From NCBI GenBank assembly GCA_027618565.1, contig JAQCEQ010000022.1, positions 1-45,120 of the forward strand: DNA of 45,120 bases. Reading direction: 5' to 3'. The position numbers and the translations under genes are program-made. The stretch's first letter is position 1, and every line of letters starts with the position of its first letter. The notes under the pieces were generated by a model. It was not told the origin of the DNA, did no database searches, and saw nothing but the letters and a program-made list of their open reading frames with translations. This document shows, piece by piece, positions 34,588-42,806 of the stretch. The stretch comes from Planctomycetota bacterium. GTDB taxonomy: Bacteria; Planctomycetota; Phycisphaerae; Phycisphaerales; SM1A02.

Positions 34588-36234
34588 CTACACCCTGAAC
34601 TTCGCCAGCTCGGCGTCGAGCGTGGCCACCGCCCCGCGCATGCGGTCGGCCGCTGCGGTGAACTCGCCCAGGCTGGTGACGGTCGTGCGGACGTTTCCGC
34701 TCAGGCTGGCCATCGCGTCACTGATCTGCTGGGCACCCACGGCTTGGCTGTTCATGCCCTCGCCAACGGTGGTGAATCGTTCCTTCATCTCCGCCACGCC
34801 ATCGATCACGCCGCCCAGGCTGGCGCTAATGCCGCCGACCTGCTCCACGCGCTTGTGAACCTCCGCGGCAAACTTGTCCATCTCCATGACGCCGGCGGTG
34901 ACCGCGCCCTGCATCGCGCCCACCATCCGCTCAATGTCCAGCGTCGCCTGCGCGGTCTGGTCGGCGAGGCGCCGGATCTCGCGGGCGACCACCAGGAAGC
35001 CTCGACCCGCGTCTCCCGCCTTCTCCGCCTCGATCGCCGCGTTGACGCTCAGCAGGTTGGTCTGGTCGGCGACCTTGGTGATGGCCACCACGATGCTGGA
35101 GATGTCCTGCGTGCGGTCGTTGATGGTCGTCAGCCGTTCAGAGATGGATGCGCTGCTTCCCGCGAGCGACTGCATCGCAGCCCGCATCTCGCCCAGCCCA
35201 TGGCGGCCGGCCAGAGCCGTCTGGGCGGACTCCTGCGCCGCGCGCTGGACATCGCCCATGGCCGAGACCAACTCCGTCTGCGTGGCGCTGATCTCGCGCA
35301 CCGCGGCCGCCACCTGCGCGGTCGACGCGCCAAACTGCTGCACCGTCGACTCCTGTGAACGGCTGGTCTCCGCCACCGTCTGGCAGGTCTCCCGCAGCGC
35401 CGCCGTGCTCCCGGCCGCGTTCTTCACCAGCCCGCCGATCTTGGCCACGAACGCATCCACCTGGCGCGCCAGTTGCCCAACCTCGTCGCGGCTCCTGATG
35501 GCCAGCCGTGCTGTGAGGTCCGCCTCGCCCTCGGCCATCGACTTCATTCGACTTGTGACCGACTCCATCGCGCGAAGCACTGACGAGAAGGCGAGGTACG
35601 CGGCCAGTCCCACCACGCCCAGCACTCCCAGGCCAACGCCAAGCGTCCACACACGACCCGACTCGACGGCGATGCTGGCCGCCGCCTCCTTCTCCTTGAT
35701 GAGCGACCGCGCGGCCGCGACGGTCCGCTGGATCGCCTCGTGGTGCGCGATGAACAGCGGCTCCATGTCCCTCACGAGGACGGCTCGCGCGACATTGGAA
35801 TCCTCCCGGACCACGGCGGGGATGAATTGGAGTTGCGCAAGCCGGAAGTACTGCTCGGCCGGCTCATGGGACGCGCGAAGCAGTTGCTCCACCACCTCGC
35901 GTTCCGCGCCCCCGCGACCGGCGTCCAGTTCTCTCTCCCAGTGCATCTGGCGCTCGTCATACTCTGACCGACACTCCTCGAACCGCTCCAGGAGCTCGTC
36001 GCGCTCAGTCCCGGTGGGGCAATCGATGATCCGGTACGCGAGCAGGTGCGCCTCCACGATGAACTTGGGTGGTGGCAGGATGTCCGCCACGATGTCCTGT
36101 CCCTGCACCACCTGGTGGTAGAGCGGGCCGTTGACCATGACCTCGTCCATGATTGAACGAGTCTTCCATGTGGCGAGCGCAAATCCCACGAACAGGAGAA
36201 CACCAAGCGTGGCGAATTTCTGGCGGAATGTCAT
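34588..36234 (-). CDS. Methyl-accepting chemotaxis-type receptor
   Basis: A 548-residue transmembrane receptor. Helix 1 (FATLGVLLFVGFALATW) is followed by a periplasmic helical sensor (about 25-195) and helix 2 (TLGVGLGVLGVVGLAAYLAF). A HAMP domain (SVLRAMESVTSRMKSMAEGEADL) and a long signalling coiled coil follow. The hairpin tip is TNLLSVNAAIEAEKAGDAGRG followed by FLVVAREIRRLADQT, a variant of the usual NLLALNAAIEAARAGE tip. No CheA, CheW or flagellar gene is nearby, so it is an orphan in this window. ATG 36234 puts the membrane helix at the N-terminus; ATG 36270 is also in frame. The ligand is unknown. Confidence 0.94.
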   Translation of the reverse strand: MTFRQKFATLGVLLFVGFALATWKTRSIMDEVMVNGPLYHQVVQGQDIVADILPPPKFIVEAHLLAYRIIDCPTGTERDELLERFEECRSEYDERQMHWERELDAGRGGAEREVVEQLLRASHEPAEQYFRLAQLQFIPAVVREDSNVARAVLVRDMEPLFIAHHEAIQRTVAAARSLIKEKEAAASIAVESGRVWTLGVGLGVLGVVGLAAYLAFSSVLRAMESVTSRMKSMAEGEADLTARLAIRSRDEVGQLARQVDAFVAKIGGLVKNAAGSTAALRETCQTVAETSRSQESTVQQFGASTAQVAAAVREISATQTELVSAMGDVQRAAQESAQTALAGRHGLGEMRAAMQSLAGSSASISERLTTINDRTQDISSIVVAITKVADQTNLLSVNAAIEAEKAGDAGRGFLVVAREIRRLADQTAQATLDIERMVGAMQGAVTAGVMEMDKFAAEVHKRVEQVGGISASLGGVIDGVAEMKERFTTVGEGMNSQAVGAQQISDAMASLSGNVRTTVTSLGEFTAAADRMRGAVATLDAELAKFRV

Positions 36235-36287
36235 GGGGGTGGCATCGTAGATAGGTCGATCAATCGCCACCGATCCTCCATCCGCAG

Positions 36288-38786
36288 CTACCTCCGGCCG
36301 CCGCGGAATCCACCGCCGGCGGCACCGCGCCCATTACCACCCCAGCCACCTCCGGCACCCTGCGATCGATCCCCTGAGAACCCGCCTCCACCGGACTGCC
36401 ATTGGCTGGCGTTCTGGCTGCGGAAGTCGCCGGTGCTGTTCGCGTTGCGCTGCTGGTTGAGGGCTTGGTTGGTGTTGGCGTTGTTGGTGTTGTTCCAACT
36501 GCCACCGGAGTGCGACTGCCAGCTCCCCGTGTCGGAGTTGTACTTGTACGCAGTGCCGTCGTGGACACCGTACGCATTGTTGCCGGTGGCGACCGCCGTC
36601 CCGTCGCTGCCGTGTGCCACACCCCATGTCCCATTGTCGGTCTTCACGCCGGCGGCGGAGGCGCTCTCGCCAGTCGTGGTGTTCCCGATCGTGCCGGCAC
36701 CAGCGGCAACCGTCGCGCCATCGGGAGTTCCCGCGATGCCGCCCTTCCCTGCGGCGTAATTGCCCGTGGTCGGGTTGTAGCCCGCGCCGCGAGCACCTTC
36801 GGCCCAGTTGCCGGTGTAGGCATTCTGCACATGACCAGTCTGGCCCGCCGCACGCGCGCCCGTTGCCGAGTTGTACGACGAGGCGGTGTGCGTGGACCAC
36901 TCGTTGCCGGTCCATGCGTTGTAACCGCCACTCCAACGATTCATGGTCGAGACACTGCCGTTGTGCGAGTACATGTTCCCAGTCGTTGCGGCCCACCCGT
37001 GCGGTCCCCAGGCGGCAGCACCATGCGGACCGTAGTAGCTGCCGTACGGACCCCAGTACGGATAGGGGCCGCAATGCCATGTGTTCGCGCCGATCGCCCA
37101 GCCAACGGCCATTCCCATGCCAAAGCCCATCGCCCAGCCGGCCCATGGGTTGTAGACCATCGCAGCGCCGCAGCCGTAGGTCATCGGAGCGGCCACCCAC
37201 ACCGTGTCGCAGTAGGGCACATAGGCGTACCCCGTCCCGTAGACAACCACTCCCGCCTGTGCGTACGCGCCAAAGTACCCAGGCGTGTATCCCACCAGCA
37301 CATACTCAGGCGTCGAGCTGTAGATCCGCACAAAGGTCACGTAGTAGTAAGGGCTGGAAGGAGGAATGGCGTAGAGCGCGGTCGGCACCCAGCTGGCCAC
37401 TTTCCACGGCCCCTTGAGGTTTGATGCATAGAACCACACGCCACTCTGCACGGAGTAGAACGACTGGGGCGAAGTCTCGAACACTGGCTCCGCGCAGTTG
37501 GCGAGGACCTTGACGGTCGTGCCGGGAATCGCCTGAAACTCTGGTAACCCGCCGATGACGGCCGGAGCCGGGCTGGTCTGAGTGGCTGGCACCCTGGCCA
37601 TTTGCGGGATGGCGTTGGCGATGGTGGCCTCTTGCGCCTGTGCGGACCCGGGAATCGACGCCAACACATTCTCCTTGGGACTATCCGCGGGAATCATCAT
37701 GAAGGCGGCGGGCAGTTGATCCGGCGGCACGAATGACCAAGGGCCCACCAGCGCTGGACCGCTGAACCATCGACCGCTCACCAACACGAACATCTGCGCC
37801 GTCGCCTGGAGCTGGAAGATGTTCGCGCTCGTGTTGGAGACATACAGAAGACCGCTCTGTCCTGCCGCGGTCCACTGCGGTGGACCATTTACTACCAGCA
37901 CTTCCGCGGCGGTGGTGGTGACCAGAATCGCAGGAGCACTGGCGGAGAGCGACGCGGTCTGCGCCGTGTTCGCGCCGCCGTCGCTGCCGGTGGCACTCGG
38001 AGAAAGCAAGTTCACCTGCGGCTGTGACTGAGCCCACGCTGCAGCGGCCTGGAGATCAGCCGTGATACCCGTACCGACGGCCCAGGGACCATCAAGCGCC
38101 GGCGCTGTCATCCATCCGTCCGCAATCTTGAGCCAGTCGTTCCCACTGGAGTCCTGCACCAGCAGCATTGGCGTGTTGATCACTCGCTGGAGTGCGGTCC
38201 CCGGAAGCGGCTGCATCACGGGAGTGCCTTGGATAGGCACCAGGACTGTGGGCACCTGCACGATGGAGAGTGCCGGCGGATTGTTGGCGAGTGGCGCGGA
38301 CGGCACGCTGGGACCACTGGTCATGTTGGGCACCGCGGCCTCGAATCGATCCAATGCCACGGAGATGGTCTTGCCGCCGGACTGCGCCGCGATGGCACTC
38401 TGGAGACTGGCTTGCTGCGCCGGATTCTCTGGCAAGGACACGCCTGTGATCTGGAACTGAGACAGCGTCACCATGCGGTTGAGTCGATTCACCTCGGTCG
38501 TCGCCGTGAACGACATCGTCCCAAAGCTCTGCGACTTGCTGTCGGTAACAGTGATGCCGATGGGGCAGGTCCCCGTCACGATGTGACCGTCCCACGACTG
38601 AAGCGTCGGTGGATACGCCGCGATGGTTTCGTTTCCGACCGCGAAGACGCGCGGCCAGCTGCTCTCGGTTGGTCCGGTGGCCGGCGTGCCCTGGCTTGCG
38701 GCGGTAGTTCCAGCTGCCGTCGTCCCCGCCGCGGTCAGCACAACGATGGAGAGCAGGAGGTTGGCGGAATGCAGCAGTGTGCGCAC
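36288..38786 (-). CDS. Large exported protein with Gly/Tyr/Pro-rich and Asn/Gly-rich C-terminus
   Basis: An 832-residue protein with a signal peptide (LLHSANLLLSIVVLTAAGTT). The N-terminal half is beta-rich with repeated short blocks ending in GPW (ALDGPWAVGTG, ALVGPWSFVPP, NLKGPWKVASW), suggesting three or more copies of one small domain. A hydrophobic, aromatic stretch (YWGPYGSYYGPHG, AMGFGMGMAVGWAIG) follows. The C-terminal 250 residues are TG/NG repeats such as GYNPTTGNYAAG and GNNAYGVHDGTAYKYN, ending in a GGR-rich tail. Similar aromatic/TG-repeat proteins of unknown role occur in several Gram-negative phyla. The start is GTG 38786. It is probably a surface or periplasmic structural protein (inference). 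Confidence 0.82.
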   Translation of the reverse strand: MRTLLHSANLLLSIVVLTAAGTTAAGTTAASQGTPATGPTESSWPRVFAVGNETIAAYPPTLQSWDGHIVTGTCPIGITVTDSKSQSFGTMSFTATTEVNRLNRMVTLSQFQITGVSLPENPAQQASLQSAIAAQSGGKTISVALDRFEAAVPNMTSGPSVPSAPLANNPPALSIVQVPTVLVPIQGTPVMQPLPGTALQRVINTPMLLVQDSSGNDWLKIADGWMTAPALDGPWAVGTGITADLQAAAAWAQSQPQVNLLSPSATGSDGGANTAQTASLSASAPAILVTTTAAEVLVVNGPPQWTAAGQSGLLYVSNTSANIFQLQATAQMFVLVSGRWFSGPALVGPWSFVPPDQLPAAFMMIPADSPKENVLASIPGSAQAQEATIANAIPQMARVPATQTSPAPAVIGGLPEFQAIPGTTVKVLANCAEPVFETSPQSFYSVQSGVWFYASNLKGPWKVASWVPTALYAIPPSSPYYYVTFVRIYSSTPEYVLVGYTPGYFGAYAQAGVVVYGTGYAYVPYCDTVWVAAPMTYGCGAAMVYNPWAGWAMGFGMGMAVGWAIGANTWHCGPYPYWGPYGSYYGPHGAAAWGPHGWAATTGNMYSHNGSVSTMNRWSGGYNAWTGNEWSTHTASSYNSATGARAAGQTGHVQNAYTGNWAEGARGAGYNPTTGNYAAGKGGIAGTPDGATVAAGAGTIGNTTTGESASAAGVKTDNGTWGVAHGSDGTAVATGNNAYGVHDGTAYKYNSDTGSWQSHSGGSWNNTNNANTNQALNQQRNANSTGDFRSQNASQWQSGGGGFSGDRSQGAGGGWGGNGRGAAGGGFRGGRR

Positions 38787-38935
38787 GGGAGGCTTTTCGG
38801 AGGACAGGGTCGGAGTGGAGCGATGCGACGACCCGGGATCGTATCCCAGGAGCGCAACCGCCCCACAAACCGGGCAAGCCGCAGTGCCATCGACTCCCGC
38901 GCGCGAGGCCTTCCTCAGCCAACACGGTCATCTGA
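38787..38935. other. Intergenic segment upstream of the large exported protein
   Basis: No gene is seen here. A small perfect hairpin GGGAT-CGT-ATCCC lies at 38835-38847. Read on the minus strand it contains TACGAT, a possible -10 element for the exported-protein gene. Confidence 0.4.
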
Positions 38936-39090
38936 ACTTCGGTGATGGGCGTCTACGCGAACGAGGGCGGCACAGGCTCCGCGTCCTATGTGGCGACCAT
39001 CGCACCAAGCGGCGGCTCCTGCGCGGCCGACCTCAGCGGCAACGGTGAGGTGGATGGTGCCGATCTCACGCTGCCATTGCACCACAGATC
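38936..39090 (+). pseudogene. Decayed 3' end of a dockerin-tailed secreted protein gene
   Basis: After an in-frame TGA at 38933, the plus strand reads GVYANEGGTGSASYVATIAP, then SGGSCAADLSGNGEVDGADL and TLPLHHR. The DLSGNGEVDGADLTL part matches the first calcium loop of the intact dockerin-like tails at 1384, 31566 and 43731. The second loop and the aromatic-Gly end are missing, and no longer frame lies upstream, so this looks like a remnant of a deleted gene. It is about 40-50 codons long, just ahead of the succinate dehydrogenase operon. Confidence 0.65.
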
Positions 39091-39152
39091 CCCCTGCGAC
39101 AGACGGATTTGTGTCGCTGCTGTAATCTCCCCGCCCAGTGACTCGTGCCCCC

Positions 39153-39989
39153 ATGCCGCTTCCGCAAGCGCCCGGATTCCTTGAAACGCGTCGGATCGAC
39201 CGCTGGTGGATTCAGCCCACGCTGGTCTTCCTGGGATTTGGTGCCTTCATCGTCTACTCCACCTGGGCTGCCCTCCAGGGATCGAACTATTTCACCGGTG
39301 GTCCGACACACCCCGGAGCCCAGCAGCTCCTCTCGCCCTTCTACTCGCCGGTCCTGTGGGACGCGACTGGGCTTCATTCCGGTCACGCTTGGATTGGGCA
39401 ACAGCCAGCGTGGTGGCCAACCTGGCTCCTCTTCTCGCCTGCCCTTTTCATCCTCCCGTTCCCGGGACTGTTTCGATTCACCTGTTACTACTACCGAGGC
39501 GCCTACTACAAGGCGTTCTGGGGCGATCCCAGCAGCTGCGGCGTCGGTGAACCAAGCTTTCGAGGCACTCGATACCGCGGCGAGCAGAAGTTCCCGCTCC
39601 TCCTCCAGAACGCGCATCGATACGCGCTCTACATCGCCATTCTCTTCATCGGCATCCTTAGTTACGACGCGTGGGTGTCGCTCTGGTCCGTGGACGCTGA
39701 AGGCGTCAAGCACTTTGGCATCAGCGTCGGCTCGCTGGTGCTAGCGCTCAACGTGATTCTCCTCGGCGGCTACACCTTTGGGTGCCACTGCTTCCGGCAC
39801 ATTATTGGCGGGCGGCAGGACTGCTTCTCCTGCCACAAGCACCAGCACGCGGCGTGGAAGCGGGTCTCGTGGCTGAACACCCGACACATGCTTTTCGCAT
39901 GGCTCAGCCTGTTCTGGGTTGGTTTCAGTGATGTCTATGTCCGCCTCTGCTCCATGGGGATCTGGACCGACTGGAGGATCGTCGGATGA
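39153..39989 (+). CDS. sdhC: Succinate dehydrogenase membrane anchor subunit (actinobacterial Sdh1-like)
   Basis: A 278-residue membrane protein with about five hydrophobic segments: IQPTLVFLGFGAFIVYSTW, WLLFSPALFILPFPGLF, ALYIAILFIGILSYDAW, SLVLALNVILLGGYTFG and MLFAWLSLFWVGFSDVYVRL. The block GCHCFRHIIGGRQDCFSCHKH and the ending YVRLCSMGIWTDWRIVG match the single-chain anchors of Mycobacterium Sdh1-type complexes rather than the separate SdhC/SdhD of Escherichia coli. Conserved His residues may bind haem. ATG 39153 was chosen; GTG 39138 is in frame and lies 11 bases after a possible -10 (TGTAAT, 39121-39126). The stop overlaps sdhA (ATGA), and the order C-A-B is as in that branch. Confidence 0.9.
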   Translation: MPLPQAPGFLETRRIDRWWIQPTLVFLGFGAFIVYSTWAALQGSNYFTGGPTHPGAQQLLSPFYSPVLWDATGLHSGHAWIGQQPAWWPTWLLFSPALFILPFPGLFRFTCYYYRGAYYKAFWGDPSSCGVGEPSFRGTRYRGEQKFPLLLQNAHRYALYIAILFIGILSYDAWVSLWSVDAEGVKHFGISVGSLVLALNVILLGGYTFGCHCFRHIIGGRQDCFSCHKHQHAAWKRVSWLNTRHMLFAWLSLFWVGFSDVYVRLCSMGIWTDWRIVG

Positions 39990-41803
39990 GTATTCCTGAG
40001 GCGATTGTCCACGAACACGATGTCATCGTCATTGGAGCCGGCGGCGCCGGACTTCGCGCGGCGATTGAGGCGTCGGCCACCGGCGCCAAGGTGGCGGTCA
40101 TCTGCAAATCGCTCCTTGGCAAGGCGCACACCGTCATGGCCGAGGGCGGCATGGCGGCCGCGATGGGCCATGTCGACGACCGAGACAACTGGGAGGTCCA
40201 CTTTGCCGACACGATGCGCGGCGGCGGGTACCTCAACAACTGGGTGATGGCGGAACACCATGCCAAGGAAGCCCCGGACCGCGTGCGTGAACTGGAAGCC
40301 TGGGGTGCGGTGTTTGACCGCACCAAGGATGGTCGGATCCTGCAGAGGCACTTCGGCGGCCACCGCTATCAGCGACTGGCCCATGTGGGCGATCGCACCG
40401 GACTGGAGATGATCCGGACACTGCAAGACCACGGCATCCACCAGGGACTTGATGTCTACATGGAGATGACCGTGATCGCGCTCCTCAGGTCGGGCGGGCG
40501 CATCGCGGGCGTCCTTGGCTACGACCGCGAGCGCGGGCGACTGCGTGTCTGGCGCGCGGGTGCCGTCATCCTGGCGACCGGTGGCATCGGCAAGGCGTAT
40601 CGAATCACCAGCAACTCGTGGGAATACACCGGCGATGGGCAGTCCCTGGCCTACGAAGCCGGCGCCGAGATCATGGACATGGAGTTCATCCAGTTCCATC
40701 CCACCGGGATGGTCTGGCCGCCCAGCGTGCGCGGGCTCCTGGTGACCGAGGGAGTGCGCGGCGAGGGTGGCGCGCTGCGCAACAGCGAAGGCCGTCGCTT
40801 CATGTGGGACGACATTCCGGAGGCCTACAAGAATCAGGTCGCCGCTGACGAGGAAGAAGCGTGGCGCTATGTCTGTGGAGACAAGAATGCGCAACGACCC
40901 CCCGAACTGCTGACTCGAGACCATGTCGCCCGGTGCATCAACCGGGAGGTGAAGGCCGGCCGCGGCTCCCCGCACGGCGGCGTCTTCCTGGACATCGCGT
41001 GGATCAAGTCGCGCGTCCCCAACGGCGAGGAGTACATCAAGAAGAAGCTCCCCTCCATGTACCACCAGTTCATGCAGCTGGCCGGCGTGGACATCACGCG
41101 CGAGGCGATGGAAGTTGGCCCGACCACCCACTACTGCATGGGCGGCGTGCGGGTGGATGGCGACACGCAGATGTCCTCCGTCCCCGGCTTGTTCGCCGCG
41201 GGGGAAGTGGCCGCAGGATTGCACGGCGCTAATCGCCTGGGCGGCAACTCGCTCTCGGACCTGGTCGTCTTTGGCAGGCGCGCTGGCGAGAGTGCCGCGC
41301 GATGGGCCAAGGAGCACGGCGCAGCGCCCGTGGACAACGCTCAAGTGGAGTCGGAGACGGCCCGAGCGCTGGCTCCGTTCGATCGACTCAACGGCGAGAA
41401 TCCTTACGCCATCCAGAGCGACCTGCAGAATGTGATGCAGCGCCTGGTCGGAATGGTTCGTGTGCAGTCGGAGTTGGAAGAAGCTCTCGGCCACATTGCT
41501 TCGCTGCGCGCCCGGGCCGCCAACTGCGGCGTGGTGGGCCACCGCGAATACAACCCAGGCTGGCACACGGCCATCGACTTGCGGAACCTGCTCCTCGTGA
41601 GTGAGATGATCACCAAGTCAGCGCTCCTTCGGCCCGAGAGCCGCGGTGGGCATTTCCGAGAAGACTTCCCGTTGCGAAGCGAGGAGTGCACTGGATTCAA
41701 TCTGGTCGCCAGCCGTGCCGACGATGGATCGATGAACATCCAGCGCCGACAGCGGCCGCCCATCCGTGCCGACCTCCAGGCCATCATCGAGAGGATGAAG
41801 TAG
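39986..41803 (+). CDS. sdhA: Succinate dehydrogenase / fumarate reductase flavoprotein subunit
   Basis: The FAD-binding catalytic subunit, 605 residues, which oxidises succinate to fumarate at the cytoplasmic side of the membrane. The FAD loop is DVIVIGAGGAGLRAAIEA (12-29). His48 in GKAHTVMAEGGMAAAMG is the expected covalent FAD attachment site. FIQFHPTGM, VRGEGGALRNSEGRRFM and GANRLGGNSLSDLVVFGRRAGE are the substrate and FAD blocks of the family. GGAGG at 39973-39977 stands eight bases before the ATG, which overlaps the sdhC stop. The iron-sulfur subunit gene follows after 2 bp. Succinate oxidation rather than fumarate reduction is the default reading for this subtype, but the direction is not provable here. 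Confidence 0.97.
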   Translation: MSIPEAIVHEHDVIVIGAGGAGLRAAIEASATGAKVAVICKSLLGKAHTVMAEGGMAAAMGHVDDRDNWEVHFADTMRGGGYLNNWVMAEHHAKEAPDRVRELEAWGAVFDRTKDGRILQRHFGGHRYQRLAHVGDRTGLEMIRTLQDHGIHQGLDVYMEMTVIALLRSGGRIAGVLGYDRERGRLRVWRAGAVILATGGIGKAYRITSNSWEYTGDGQSLAYEAGAEIMDMEFIQFHPTGMVWPPSVRGLLVTEGVRGEGGALRNSEGRRFMWDDIPEAYKNQVAADEEEAWRYVCGDKNAQRPPELLTRDHVARCINREVKAGRGSPHGGVFLDIAWIKSRVPNGEEYIKKKLPSMYHQFMQLAGVDITREAMEVGPTTHYCMGGVRVDGDTQMSSVPGLFAAGEVAAGLHGANRLGGNSLSDLVVFGRRAGESAARWAKEHGAAPVDNAQVESETARALAPFDRLNGENPYAIQSDLQNVMQRLVGMVRVQSELEEALGHIASLRARAANCGVVGHREYNPGWHTAIDLRNLLLVSEMITKSALLRPESRGGHFREDFPLRSEECTGFNLVASRADDGSMNIQRRQRPPIRADLQAIIERMK

Positions 41804-41805
41804 CC

Positions 41806-42588
41806 ATGGCCTCCCACGCGCAGCCTGTCACCGACTCCACCACGACTCGACCCGTGCAGTTCAAGATCTGGCGCGGCGACGCCTCGGGCGGCGCGTTCGA
41901 GCAGTACACCGCGCGAGTGACCGGCGGCATGGTGGTGCTGGACTGCATCCATCAGGTGCAGGCGGAGCAAGTGCCCGACCTGGCCTGCCGCTGGAACTGC
42001 AAGGCCGGCAAGTGTGGCTCCTGTTCGGCGGAGATCAACGGCAAGCCCGCCCTCATGTGCATGACGCGCATGGACACGCTGCCCACCGACCAGCCGGTGA
42101 CCGTGGAGCCACTGCGCGCGTTCCCGTCCATTCGAGACCTCGTGACCGATGTCAGCTGGAACTACGAGGTGAAGAAGAAGATCACCCCGTTCACCCCACG
42201 CAAGCCCGACCGTCCGGACGGCACCTGGACCATGTACCAGGAGGACATCGAGCGCACGCAGGAATTCCGCAAGTGCATTGAGTGCTTCCTCTGCCAGGAT
42301 GTCTGCCATGTCCTGCGCGACCACCACAAGCACGACGAGTTCATCGGACCCCGCTTCCTGGTGAACATTGCCGCGCTGGAGATGCACCCGCTCGATGTGG
42401 CTGACCGCATCGCGGACCTCAAGGACCGCGACGGCATCGGCTACTGCAACATTGGCAAGTGCTGCACCAAGGTGTGCCCGGAGTCGATCACGATCACCGA
42501 CAATGCGATCATCCCCTTGAAGGAGCGCGTGGTGGACGAGTTCTACGACCCGATCACGCGACTGCTGCGGATCTTCAGGTCGAAGTAG
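41806..42588 (+). CDS. sdhB: Succinate dehydrogenase iron-sulfur subunit
   Basis: A 260-residue electron-transfer subunit. The ferredoxin domain binds [2Fe-2S] with Cys65-x4-Cys70-x2-Cys73-x11-Cys85 (CRWNCKAGKCGSC ... LMCMTRMD). The C-terminal domain has CIECFLCQDVCHV and CNIGKCCTKVCPE for the [4Fe-4S] and [3Fe-4S] clusters; the first motif ends in Cys-His instead of the usual Cys-Pro. ATG 41806 follows the sdhA stop by two bases, with AGAGG at 41790-41794. Electrons should pass from the flavoprotein to the membrane anchor encoded by the first gene of the operon. Confidence 0.97.
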   Translation: MASHAQPVTDSTTTRPVQFKIWRGDASGGAFEQYTARVTGGMVVLDCIHQVQAEQVPDLACRWNCKAGKCGSCSAEINGKPALMCMTRMDTLPTDQPVTVEPLRAFPSIRDLVTDVSWNYEVKKKITPFTPRKPDRPDGTWTMYQEDIERTQEFRKCIECFLCQDVCHVLRDHHKHDEFIGPRFLVNIAALEMHPLDVADRIADLKDRDGIGYCNIGKCCTKVCPESITITDNAIIPLKERVVDEFYDPITRLLRIFRSK

Positions 42589-42606
42589 GCGGCCGTCGGA
42601 GATTGA

Positions 42607-42637
42607 GCCAGCGGGCGTCGGATGCGCCGGAGCTGGC
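42607..42637 (+). terminator. Hairpin downstream of the sdhCAB operon
   Basis: GCCAGC (42607-42612) pairs with GCTGGC (42632-42637), and an inner GGCG/CGCC extends the stem. It begins 18 bases after the sdhB stop. No T-tract follows, so termination is uncertain. Confidence 0.4.
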
Positions 42638-42746
42638 GGGTCGGGGTGATCCGGTGCGCTCCCCTTGGCCCCCTTACTCCCCCTCTTGAATTGGTGAAGG
42701 AGCGAGGGTTAGATCAACTATCCCACCATTTCACGGGCTGAACAGC

Positions 42747-42758
42747 GCCGAATTCGGC
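42747..42758. promoter_or_regulatory. 12-bp perfect palindrome upstream of the cutinase-like gene
   Basis: GCCGAATTCGGC lies 48 bases before ATG 42807 in a 218-bp gap that has no gene. It could be an operator, but a single palindrome of this length is weak evidence. Confidence 0.25.
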
Positions 42759-42806
42759 AGGTTCACTTGGAAGTTGGACACGGTGCCATATTCTGTACTC
42801 ATTCCG

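Noticed and set aside
34874-36121. 415-residue plus-strand frame
   Set aside because: Ser/Arg/Thr-rich antisense shadow of the chemoreceptor gene.
39935-41566. 543-residue minus-strand frame
   Set aside because: Antisense to sdhA, which has all flavoprotein motifs.
42708-42714. GTTAGAT as a second integron box downstream of sdhB
   Set aside because: It fits GTTRRRY, but no RYYYAAC partner or attC-like stem lies within about 100 bases upstream.
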